Assembly (NCBI GenBank): GCA_009691855.1
Contig: SIAI01000037.1
Span: 1 to 39,727, forward strand
Length of the DNA stretch: 39,727 nt
Direction: 5' to 3'
DNA from: Planctomycetota bacterium
GTDB lineage: Bacteria > Planctomycetota > UBA1135 > GCA-002686595
The position numbers were made by a program, and so were the translations under genes. The notes beneath the pieces are model-generated. The model made no database searches and was not told the DNA's origin. It saw nothing but the letters and a program-made list of their open reading frames with translations. Below are positions 1 through 7,077 of this stretch, in pieces (the first letter of the stretch is position 1; each line of letters opens with the position of its first letter).

Positions 1-231
1 GCGGAGATCATGGGCAAGGACCGCGTGCGCATGATCGACCCGGACTTCGGGTCCGCAGAGAGCCAGATCGACTTCGGCAGCTTCCAGGTCCCGCTCTACC
101 GCCCGCTCGAGCACGGCGAGGTCGCGCCCGAGGAGCTAGGCCTCGATCCGCTGCGCCGCGAACAACTCCTGCGCCAGGCGCAAGATGAAGCCAATCCCCC
201 GGAAGGAGCCCCGCTCCTCCCGCGTCGATAG
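1..231 (+). CDS. C-terminal fragment of an unidentified protein (gene starts before the window)
   Basis: Frame 1 is open from the first base to a TAG at 229-231 and gives the last 76 residues of a protein. Its third codon positions are strongly GC-rich, as in the confirmed genes here, so this is very likely real coding sequence. There are ATG codons at 10 and 31, but the frame is open through the window edge, so I treat the gene as truncated at the left. The fragment is charged and hydrophilic, has no membrane segment and ends in a Pro/Arg-rich tail. It lies 12 nt upstream of gspE on the same strand, so it is probably part of the same operon. A tail of another secretion gene such as gspD is possible, but nothing in the residues proves it. 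Confidence 0.55.
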   Translation, partial: AEIMGKDRVRMIDPDFGSAESQIDFGSFQVPLYRPLEHGEVAPEELGLDPLRREQLLRQAQDEANPPEGAPLLPRR

Positions 232-243
232 ACTGGAGCCAGC

Positions 244-1950
244 ATGGTCGGACTCTCTGATCTCTTGGTCACGGCAGGCCTCAGCCGCGAGCGGCTCGAG
301 GAATGCCGCCGCATCTCGGGCAGCACCGGCGATTCCCTGGACAAGGTCATCCTTTCCAAGGAGTACCTGGAGGAGGCGAAGCTGCTGCAGGCCTACGCCA
401 CCCACCTGGGCTACGAGTACCTGGGACGCCTGGACGGCTACCAGGTGCCGGCCCAGTTCGTGAACCGCATCCCGGTGCAGTTCACGCGCAACTACAACCT
501 GGTCGCGCTGGCCATGAACGACGCGGGCCTGATGCGCGTGGCCACCTGCTCGCCGCTCGACCCCCAGCCGATGGACGACCTGTCGGCCATGCTGGGGCAG
601 GAGATCGAGCCGGTGCTCGCGCCGCGCAACGAGATCACCACGCTGATCGCGCGTGCGTATCGCCACAAGGCCGACGGCGTGGACGAAGCCCTGGCCGACG
701 TGGCCGAGGACGGCGACATCCAGGGCCTGGCGAGCGCGATCGACGATGCCGAGGACGTCCTGGACGTCTCCAACAAGGCCCCGATCATCAAGCTCGTCAA
801 CACGATCCTGTTCCAGGGCCTGAAGCTGCGTGCCTCGGACGTGCACTTCCACCCCTACCCGGAGCGCACTCAGGTGCGCCTGCGCATCGACGGCATCCTG
901 TACGACATGGACTCCGTGCCGCGCAAGGCGCACGAGGCCATCGTCAGCCGCGTCAAGGTCATGGGCAAGATGGACATCGCCGAGCGGCGCCTGCCGCAGG
1001 ACGGCCGCGCCTCGATCAAGATCGGCGACGGCGAGGTCGACGTGCGCATCAGCTCGGTGCCGACCACCAACGGCGAGCGCATCGTCATGCGCTTGCTGGA
1101 CAAGACGGCCAAGATCTACACGCTCGAGGAGATCGGCCTCGCGCCCAAGAACCTGGCGATGATGCGCGACTACGTGACCTGGAACCACGGCATCATCCTG
1201 GTCACGGGCCCGACCGGCTCGGGCAAGACCACCACGCTCTACGGCGCGATGGCCGAGATCGACACCACGAAGCTCAACGTGCTGACGATCGAGGACCCGG
1301 TCGAGTACTCGCTGTCGGGCATCAGCCAGGTGCAGGTCAACGTCAAGAAGGGCCTGACCTTCGCCGGCGGGCTGCGCTCGTTCCTGCGCCAGGACCCGGA
1401 TGTGATGATGGTGGGCGAGATCCGCGACCTGGAGACGGCCGAGGTGGCCATCCGCGCCGCGCTCACCGGCCACCTGGTGTTCTCGACCGTGCACACCAAC
1501 GACGCGCCCAGCACGATCACGCGCATGGTCGACCAGGGTGTCGAGCCGTACCTCGTGGCGAGCTCGTTGATCCTGGTCATCGCCCAACGCCTGGTGCGCA
1601 CGATCTGCCCGCACTGCAAGACCATCGGCCCGATCAACGACGAGTGGCTGGCCAAGCTCAAGAAGATCGACATCAAGCCCGAGCAGCTCGACGGCCAGAT
1701 CTCCTACGGCCTGGGCTGCGACGAGTGCTTCCACTCGGGCTACTCGGGGCGCACTGCAATCTACGAGTTCATGCCCGTCGACGAGGTCCTGCGCACGCAG
1801 ATCATGGAGGGCACGACCGCCTCGCAGATCAAGCGCAGCGCGATCGAGCGCGGCATGATCACGCTGCGCATGGACGGCCAGGGCAAGATCCTGAACCGCC
1901 AGACGACGCCCGACGAGGTCCTGCGCGTCACGCAGATGGACATGGGCTAG
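244..1950 (+). CDS. gspE: GspE/PilB-type secretion assembly ATPase
   Basis: This is the cytoplasmic hexameric ATPase that powers pseudopilus or type IV pilus assembly. The 568-residue length is normal for the family. An N-terminal MshEN/GspE-N domain covers about residues 1-150. The ATPase core follows, with Walker A GPTGSGKT at 322-329, Walker B around D386-E392 (DVMMVGEIRD), an Asp box region (LTIEDPVEY) and a His box (GHLVFSTVHTND). Four cysteines, C455, C458, C492 and C495, form the zinc-binding CxxC...CxxC knuckle typical of GspE/PilB. The ATG at 244 has a GGAG five bases upstream. gspF follows after 9 nt. No PilT-like retraction ATPase is nearby, which favours a secretion or one-way assembly role. 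Confidence 0.95.
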   Translation: MVGLSDLLVTAGLSRERLEECRRISGSTGDSLDKVILSKEYLEEAKLLQAYATHLGYEYLGRLDGYQVPAQFVNRIPVQFTRNYNLVALAMNDAGLMRVATCSPLDPQPMDDLSAMLGQEIEPVLAPRNEITTLIARAYRHKADGVDEALADVAEDGDIQGLASAIDDAEDVLDVSNKAPIIKLVNTILFQGLKLRASDVHFHPYPERTQVRLRIDGILYDMDSVPRKAHEAIVSRVKVMGKMDIAERRLPQDGRASIKIGDGEVDVRISSVPTTNGERIVMRLLDKTAKIYTLEEIGLAPKNLAMMRDYVTWNHGIILVTGPTGSGKTTTLYGAMAEIDTTKLNVLTIEDPVEYSLSGISQVQVNVKKGLTFAGGLRSFLRQDPDVMMVGEIRDLETAEVAIRAALTGHLVFSTVHTNDAPSTITRMVDQGVEPYLVASSLILVIAQRLVRTICPHCKTIGPINDEWLAKLKKIDIKPEQLDGQISYGLGCDECFHSGYSGRTAIYEFMPVDEVLRTQIMEGTTASQIKRSAIERGMITLRMDGQGKILNRQTTPDEVLRVTQMDMG

Positions 1951-1959
1951 CCCAACACC

Positions 1960-3240
1960 ATGCCCATCTACGAGTACAAAGCCTACGCCTCGGGGGGCGC
2001 CACCAAGACCGGCGTGGTGGACGCCGACACGCCGCGCGAGGCGCGCCAGCGCCTGCGCCGCGACAACATCCTGGTCAGCGAGCTGCGCGAGCTGCGCTCG
2101 GGCACACGCAAGCAATCCCACGGGTTGGCCCACGGCACGACCGCCCCGCGACGCACGACGGTGCTGCTGGACAAGCTCAAGAAGCTGCGCGAGTCGCCCT
2201 CCGGCCCCAGCGGCCGCGACCTCGAGCTCGTCGCCGCGGTCACGCGCCAGATGGGCACCATGCTCGGCGCCGGCATCCCCATGGCGGAGATGCTCTCGGC
2301 CGTGATCGACCAGTCCGAGAATCGCGCCCAGGAGACGATGTTCCGCACGATCCGCGAGCGCATCACCCAGGGTGTGTCCTTCGGCGATGCGCTGGCCGAG
2401 TACCCGCAATACTTCACCGAGCTGTACGTGAACATGGTCAAGGCCGGCGAGGCCACGGGCCAGGTCGACATCGTGCTACGGCGCCTGGCCGACTTCCTGC
2501 AGCGCCAGCGCGCGCTGCAGCGCAAGGTCGTCTCGGCCCTGACCTACCCGGTGCTGATGATCTCGATCGGCCTCCTGGTGGTCAGCATCCTGATGACCTT
2601 CGTGGTGCCGAAGATCACCGAGATGCTCACCGACACGGGCCAGGTCATGCCCCTGCCGACGCGCGTGCTGATCGCCATAAGCCAGGGCTTCAAGGACTAC
2701 TGGATCGCGATCCCGGCCGGCATCGCCGTGATGTCGGTGAGCTACAGTCGCATCTATCGCACCAGCAGAGGGCAGCTGGCGATCGACCGCATCAAGCTGC
2801 GCATCCCGGTGGTGGGCGAGCTCCTGCGCAAGTCGGCCGTGGCGCGTTTCACGCGCACGCTCTCCACGCTGCTGTCCTCGGGCGTGCCGGCCGTGCGCAG
2901 CCTGGAGATCACCGAGACGGTGGTGGGCAACCGCATCATCGCCGACGCCACCCGCCACGTGCGCGTGCGCATCATGGAGGGCACCGACATCGCCACGCCG
3001 CTCAAAGCCACCGGTGCCTTCCCCTCGGTGGTGGGCTACATGGTGGCGGTCGGCGAGCAGTCCGGACAGCTCGAAGAGATGCTCGACCGCATCGCCGATG
3101 CCTACGACGAAGAGATCGAAGTCGTGACCCAGCGCATCACCACGGTGCTCGAGCCGATCATGATCATCTTGCTCGCCGTGGTCGTCGGCTTCATCGTCTG
3201 GTCCATCGTCCTGCCCATCCTGCAGGTCGGCAACGTCTAG
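1960..3240 (+). CDS. gspF: GspF/PilC-type inner-membrane platform protein
   Basis: This is a polytopic inner-membrane protein that anchors the GspE ATPase and passes its motion to the pseudopilus. It has 426 residues, close to the usual 400. The start MPIYEYKAYASGG is the classic GspF N-terminus. Two tandem GspF domains are visible, at about residues 85-210 and 285-415. Each carries the family signature (MLGAGIPMAEML in the first, LLSSGVPAVRSLEI in the second; YVNMVKAGEATGQ and MVAVGEQSGQLEEML). Membrane segments lie at about 195-220, 240-260 and 395-422. The gene sits 9 nt after gspE and 13 nt before gspG, in a standard operon order. Confidence 0.94.
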   Translation: MPIYEYKAYASGGATKTGVVDADTPREARQRLRRDNILVSELRELRSGTRKQSHGLAHGTTAPRRTTVLLDKLKKLRESPSGPSGRDLELVAAVTRQMGTMLGAGIPMAEMLSAVIDQSENRAQETMFRTIRERITQGVSFGDALAEYPQYFTELYVNMVKAGEATGQVDIVLRRLADFLQRQRALQRKVVSALTYPVLMISIGLLVVSILMTFVVPKITEMLTDTGQVMPLPTRVLIAISQGFKDYWIAIPAGIAVMSVSYSRIYRTSRGQLAIDRIKLRIPVVGELLRKSAVARFTRTLSTLLSSGVPAVRSLEITETVVGNRIIADATRHVRVRIMEGTDIATPLKATGAFPSVVGYMVAVGEQSGQLEEMLDRIADAYDEEIEVVTQRITTVLEPIMIILLAVVVGFIVWSIVLPILQVGNV

Positions 3241-3253
3241 AGAGATCGAACCC

Positions 3254-3685
3254 ATGAGAACCCGAACGAAGACCCGCCGCGCCGGCTTCACGCTGGCCGA
3301 ACTGATGGTCGTGATCGTGATCATCGGCCTGCTGGCCACCCTGGTCGTGCCCAACGTCGTGGCCAAGCTCGGCAAGGCCAACTTGGTCAAGGCCAAGGCC
3401 GACATCGTCACCATCTCCGGCGCCGTCACGGAATACGCCATCGACAACGGTGGCAAGTACCCCGAGACGATCGACCAGCTCATCCAGCCCGACCAGAGCG
3501 GTCACGCCTACATCGACCAGGAGAAGGAGCCCAAGGACCCCTGGGGCAACCCCTACCAGTACGAGCCCCCGACCTCGGGCCAGAGCAAGTTCCGCGTCCT
3601 CTCGCTGGGCCGCGACGGCGCGCCGGGCGGCGACGGCGACGACGCGGACATCGACAACGTGATGATCAGGAACGGCGAGATCTAG
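3254..3685 (+). CDS. gspG: Major pseudopilin GspG
   Basis: This is the main subunit of the T2SS pseudopilus. The class III prepilin signal is clear: a basic leader, G11, then the mature N-terminus FTLAELMVVIVIIGLL with Glu at +5, followed by the N-terminal hydrophobic helix. The globular part has the GspG-type motif DPWGNPYQYEPP and a C-terminal acidic loop (LGRDGAPGGDGDDADI) that matches the calcium-binding loop of GspG proteins. The length of 143 residues is typical. Processing by a prepilin peptidase is expected, but no gspO/pilD is present in this window. It is followed by gspH after 2 nt. Confidence 0.93.
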   Translation: MRTRTKTRRAGFTLAELMVVIVIIGLLATLVVPNVVAKLGKANLVKAKADIVTISGAVTEYAIDNGGKYPETIDQLIQPDQSGHAYIDQEKEPKDPWGNPYQYEPPTSGQSKFRVLSLGRDGAPGGDGDDADIDNVMIRNGEI

Positions 3686-3687
3686 CG

Positions 3688-4263
3688 ATGGTTGGGCGCA
3701 CACGAGCACGAGCCGCGCGCAGCTCGACCCGCGCCTTCACGCTGGTCGAGCTGATGGTCGTGATCGTGGTCGTGGGCCTGATCGGCGGCGTAGCCGTGGT
3801 CACCTGGTCCTCGATGTTGCCCAAGCAGCAGTTCCACAGCGCCATCCGCAACCTGTCCGAGGTGCTGTACGGCACGCGCTCGGAGGCCATCGCGCGCAAC
3901 CGCGAGTTCCGCATCCAGTACGACCTCGACGCGGACACCTATCGCGTGCGCACGCCCTTCAAGGAGGGCGGTGGCTTCGCCACCAGCGACGACGACCCGG
4001 AGCGACTGTGGATGCACGAAACCGACCTCAAGAAGGCCGGCATCGACCTGCAGGAGATCGTCATCGACGACCAGCCGCATACCGATGGCGCCTGGGAGAT
4101 CTACTTCACCCCGGTCGGCGCGTCCACGTACCACACGATCCTGCTGCGCGACGAGGCGATGAAACAGTCCTTCACGCTCGAGGTCCTGCCGCTGACGGGC
4201 GAGATCCGCATGCACGACGGCGGGTTCACGCGCGACCCGGTCGACGAGGGGGACTTCCGATGA
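3688..4263 (+). CDS. gspH: Minor pseudopilin, GspH-like
   Basis: This 191-residue prepilin-like protein has a basic leader followed by FTLVELMVVIVVVGLIGG, with Glu at mature position 5 and a hydrophobic helix at about 19-40. It then resembles the GspH/FimT family, as in the segment FHSAIRNLSEVLYGTRSEAIARNREF. The residue before the predicted cleavage site is Ala16 (codon GCC at 3733-3735) and not the usual Gly, so processing could be slow or altered. Its position between gspG and gspI supports the minor pseudopilin call. It overlaps gspI by 4 nt (ATGA), indicating translational coupling. Confidence 0.85.
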   Translation: MVGRTRARAARSSTRAFTLVELMVVIVVVGLIGGVAVVTWSSMLPKQQFHSAIRNLSEVLYGTRSEAIARNREFRIQYDLDADTYRVRTPFKEGGGFATSDDDPERLWMHETDLKKAGIDLQEIVIDDQPHTDGAWEIYFTPVGASTYHTILLRDEAMKQSFTLEVLPLTGEIRMHDGGFTRDPVDEGDFR

Positions 4264-4868
4264 GCACCGCGTCTCCGCTGAGGACGTCGCGCGGCGCGCG
4301 CGCCGGCTTCACCCTGGCCGAGGTGGCGGTGACGCTCTTGATCGTCGGCATCGGCCTGACGCTGGTCGTGCAGGGGCTGATGAACGCCAAGCTGCAGGCG
4401 GCCAACACGCACTATCGCAAGCTCTCGCGCGAGCTGGCGCTGTTCACGCTCGGCCAGCTCGAGTCGGGCCTGTTCTGGGAAGAGCTCGACGGCGGCGGCT
4501 CGAACGGCGACACGCTGAGCGGCACCTACGCCGAGGAGGGCCACGAAGACGTCTCCTACGAGATCGTGCTCGGCGGCGAGCAGTTCAGCGAAGACCAGAA
4601 GAGCTACGACGACAAGAACAGCGCCTACCACGACTCCTGGGGGTACGAGCGCGAGCGCAAGCAGCGCGCCGAGGACAAGGACAAGGACGACGAGGACCAG
4701 GTCGAGGAACCGTTCGAGAAGGTGCGCATCAAGGTCCGCTACCCGCGCTTCGGCGAGCGCGAGAACAGCTTCGTGCTCGAGCGCTGGATCCCCTGGGAGC
4801 AGGTCTACGGCAGCAAGGACGGCGACACGAAAGCGCAGGCCGGGACCGGCGAGGAGCAGCAAAAATGA
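4260..4868 (+). CDS. gspI: Minor pseudopilin, GspI-like
   Basis: This 202-residue protein starts at the ATG that overlaps the gspH stop. The prepilin motif is canonical: G16 followed by FTLAEVAVTLLIVGIGLTLV, with Glu at +5. The early mature segment (LVVQGLMNAKLQAANTHYRK, then a helix with LALFTLGQLESG) resembles the GspI pattern of a short periplasmic domain. Between about residues 120 and 155 there is a very charged Asp/Glu/Lys-rich stretch (KQRAEDKDKDDEDQVEE) not usual for GspI, which is normally about 125 residues long. The assignment rests mainly on gene order. It overlaps gspJ by 4 nt. Confidence 0.78.
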   Translation: MSTASPLRTSRGARAGFTLAEVAVTLLIVGIGLTLVVQGLMNAKLQAANTHYRKLSRELALFTLGQLESGLFWEELDGGGSNGDTLSGTYAEEGHEDVSYEIVLGGEQFSEDQKSYDDKNSAYHDSWGYERERKQRAEDKDKDDEDQVEEPFEKVRIKVRYPRFGERENSFVLERWIPWEQVYGSKDGDTKAQAGTGEEQQK

Positions 4869-5791
4869 AAAACGCCCACGCCCGCGCGGGCTTCACGCTG
4901 ATCGAGGTGCTGCTGACGCTGGGGATCATGGCCATGATCCTGCTGTTCATCACCCAGATCCTGAACGACGCGCGCCGCGACCGCGACACGATCCACAACG
5001 TGCAGGAGCAGCAGCTGGCCGGCCCGGCGATCCTGGCGCAGCTGGAGAGCGACCTGCGCGCGCTGACGATCTACGACCGCGATCCGCGCTACGCGCTGCG
5101 CATCGAGAACCGCGTCATCGCCGGCTACGAGGCGGACTCGATCGACTTCGTGACCACCACCGACGGGCTCATGCCGCACAAGGTGCGTGCCAACGAGGCC
5201 TACCGGCGCGCGGACGTGAACGAGGTCGGCTACCACCTGCGCGCCAACCCGGACTCGGACGACTTCCTCGAGATATACCGGCGCGAGGGCTTCGGCGTGG
5301 ACGACAAGCCCTTCGAGGGCGGGCAGTTCGCCTTCCTGCACGACCGCGTCAAGGGCTTCGAGATCCGCGTGTACCGCGAGGACGGCGTGGACGCCGAGCC
5401 CGAGGACAGCTGGGGCGCCTCCGACTCGGACGAGTTCGTGGGCATCCCCGCGCGCATCGAGGTCGAGCTGACGCTGGAGCTCGCCCCGCGCCTGGTGAAC
5501 GAGCAGCTGGTCGTCTCGCGCAAGACCATCACCTACCGGCGCGTGTTCCGCTTCCCCGCGGGACTGGCCAAGGCCCAGGAGGTCGCGCTCGTACCGCTCG
5601 TGCCGCGCATCAAGAAGCCGGCGGCGAGCACGAATCCGGGCGGTGGTGCGGGGGGTGCCGGCGGAGGGGGCGGAGGCGGAGGCCGCGGCGGTGACGGCGG
5701 AGGCTCGGGCGGCGGCGGCAGCGGCAGCGCCGGCGGTGGCGAAGAGATCTTCACCTCCGGGGGCGCCGGCGGTGGCGGCGGGAAGCTCTAG
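4865..5791 (+). CDS. gspJ: Minor pseudopilin GspJ-like, with long glycine-rich C-terminal tail
   Basis: The prepilin signal is G9 followed by FTLIEVLLTLGIMAMILLFI, with Glu at +5. The following region (LAGPAILAQLESDLRALTIYDRD) is the GspJ-type helix and start of the globular domain. The protein has 308 residues against roughly 200 for typical GspJ. The excess is a linker (about 240-257) and a Gly/Ser-rich low-complexity tail from about residue 258 to the end, interrupted by a short EEIFTSG patch. The tail codons remain in the GC-rich style of the gene and the frame is continuous. No gspK follows. The TAG stop lies inside a CTAG shared with the convergent serS. Confidence 0.85.
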   Translation: MKNAHARAGFTLIEVLLTLGIMAMILLFITQILNDARRDRDTIHNVQEQQLAGPAILAQLESDLRALTIYDRDPRYALRIENRVIAGYEADSIDFVTTTDGLMPHKVRANEAYRRADVNEVGYHLRANPDSDDFLEIYRREGFGVDDKPFEGGQFAFLHDRVKGFEIRVYREDGVDAEPEDSWGASDSDEFVGIPARIEVELTLELAPRLVNEQLVVSRKTITYRRVFRFPAGLAKAQEVALVPLVPRIKKPAASTNPGGGAGGAGGGGGGGGRGGDGGGSGGGGSGSAGGGEEIFTSGGAGGGGGKL

Positions 5792-7077
5792 CCCTTGCGC
5801 GCCAGCGCGCGGCCGATCGTCGCGCGCCCGCCCATGAATCTGCGCAGCGCCTCGGGCAAGCGGATCGTGCCGTCCGCCTGCTGGTGGTTCTCGAGCAGCG
5901 CGATCAGCATGCGCGTGCTGGCCGCCACGGTGTTGTTCAGCGTGTGGCACACGCGCACCTTGCCCTCGACGTCGCGGTAGCGCAGGTTCAAGCGCCGCGC
6001 CTGGTAGTCGTAGAAGCGCGAGGCCGAGTGCGTCTCGCCGAAGCCGTTGCGCGAGGGCATCCAGGTCTCGATGTCGAACTTCTGCACGTGCGCCACGCCC
6101 AGGTCCCCGCCGCACACGTTGACCACGCGGTAGGAGAGCTCGCACAGGTCGAGCACCTCCTTCGAGTTGTTCAGGATCGAGCGGTGGTGGGCAATGCTCT
6201 TCGCCTCGTCGGCGACGTCGATCACCACCTGCTCGACCTTCTGGAACTGGTGCACGCGATAGATGCCGCGCGTGTCCTTGCCGTAGGTGCCGGCCTCGCG
6301 CCGGTAGCAGGCGCTGCGCGCGACGTACAGCTTGGGCAGCTCGGTGTGCGCCAGGATCTCGTCCGCGTGCAACGCGGTGACGGGCACCTCGGCCGTGCCC
6401 ACCAGATAGAGCTCGTCGCGCGCGTCGGTCTTGTAGGTCTGCTCCTCGCCGCCCGGGAAGTAGCCCGTGCCGAGCAGCGGCTCGTAGCGCACCAGGGTCG
6501 GCACCGACAGCGGCACGAAGCCCTTCGCGAGCATGTGCTCCATCGCCAGGCGCAGGACCGCGTCCTCCAGCAGCGCCAGGTCGCCCTTGAGCACGTAGTT
6601 GCGCGAGCCCGCCAGGCGCGCGCCGGCCTCGACGTCGAGCCAGCCCTGCTCGGTGCCGAGGTCGATGTGGTCGCGCGGCGTGAAGTCGAACACGGGCGGC
6701 GTGCCCACGCGCTCGATCTCGACGTTGTCGGCGTCGCTCTTGCCCGGCGGCACCTCGGGCGCGGGCACGTTGGGCACCAGGAGCTGCAGCGCGGTCATGG
6801 CCTTGTCGAGTTCGGAGAGGCGCGTCTCCAGGCCGCCGAGCTCGTCTTTGAGCTTCTTCTGCTCCTCCAGGATCCGCACGCGTTGCTCGGGGTTGGCCTT
6901 GGCCATCTCCTTGCCGCCGCTCTTCTGGCGGTTGCGCAGCTCGTCGACCCTGGGCGCGAGCGCGCGGCGCTCCTCGTCCAGTCGCAGCAGACCGTCCACG
7001 TCGCACTCGACGCGCTTCAGCCGCGCGCCCTCCTTGACCCGCTCCGCGTTGGCGCGGATGAACTTGAGGTCGAGCAT
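5788..7077 (-). CDS. serS: Seryl-tRNA synthetase
   Basis: This cytosolic class II aminoacyl-tRNA synthetase charges tRNA-Ser (and tRNA-Sec where present). Starting at MLDLKFIRANAE gives 429 residues, the normal size. The N-terminal antiparallel coiled-coil arm covers about residues 30-100 (RVDELRNRQKSGGKEMAK onwards). Class II motifs follow: motif 2 in the block with VARSACYRREAGTYGKDTRG and YRVHQFQKVEQ, and motif 3 near the end with HTLNNTVAASTRMLIALLEN, then DGTIRLPEALRRFMGG. The start codon overlaps the stop of the upstream 676-residue gene as TGATG, so translation is probably coupled. It converges on gspJ with a 4-nt overlap, leaving no room for a separate terminator. Confidence 0.97.
   Translation of the reverse strand: MLDLKFIRANAERVKEGARLKRVECDVDGLLRLDEERRALAPRVDELRNRQKSGGKEMAKANPEQRVRILEEQKKLKDELGGLETRLSELDKAMTALQLLVPNVPAPEVPPGKSDADNVEIERVGTPPVFDFTPRDHIDLGTEQGWLDVEAGARLAGSRNYVLKGDLALLEDAVLRLAMEHMLAKGFVPLSVPTLVRYEPLLGTGYFPGGEEQTYKTDARDELYLVGTAEVPVTALHADEILAHTELPKLYVARSACYRREAGTYGKDTRGIYRVHQFQKVEQVVIDVADEAKSIAHHRSILNNSKEVLDLCELSYRVVNVCGGDLGVAHVQKFDIETWMPSRNGFGETHSASRFYDYQARRLNLRYRDVEGKVRVCHTLNNTVAASTRMLIALLENHQQADGTIRLPEALRRFMGGRATIGRALARKG

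Noticed and set aside
303..3257. Very long alternative open frames (for example 303-3257 on the + strand, 136-2409 on the - strand, 9274-13362 on the + strand, 22119-25457 on the + strand)
   Set aside because: They overlap well-supported genes in other frames, have low-complexity Arg/Ala/His/Gly-rich translations and no recognisable domains. Long spurious frames are expected at this GC content.
5605..5791. Glycine-rich GspJ tail as a PEP-CTERM or other sorting signal
   Set aside because: It has no motif, hydrophobic helix and basic end in the required order; it is only Gly/Ser-rich.
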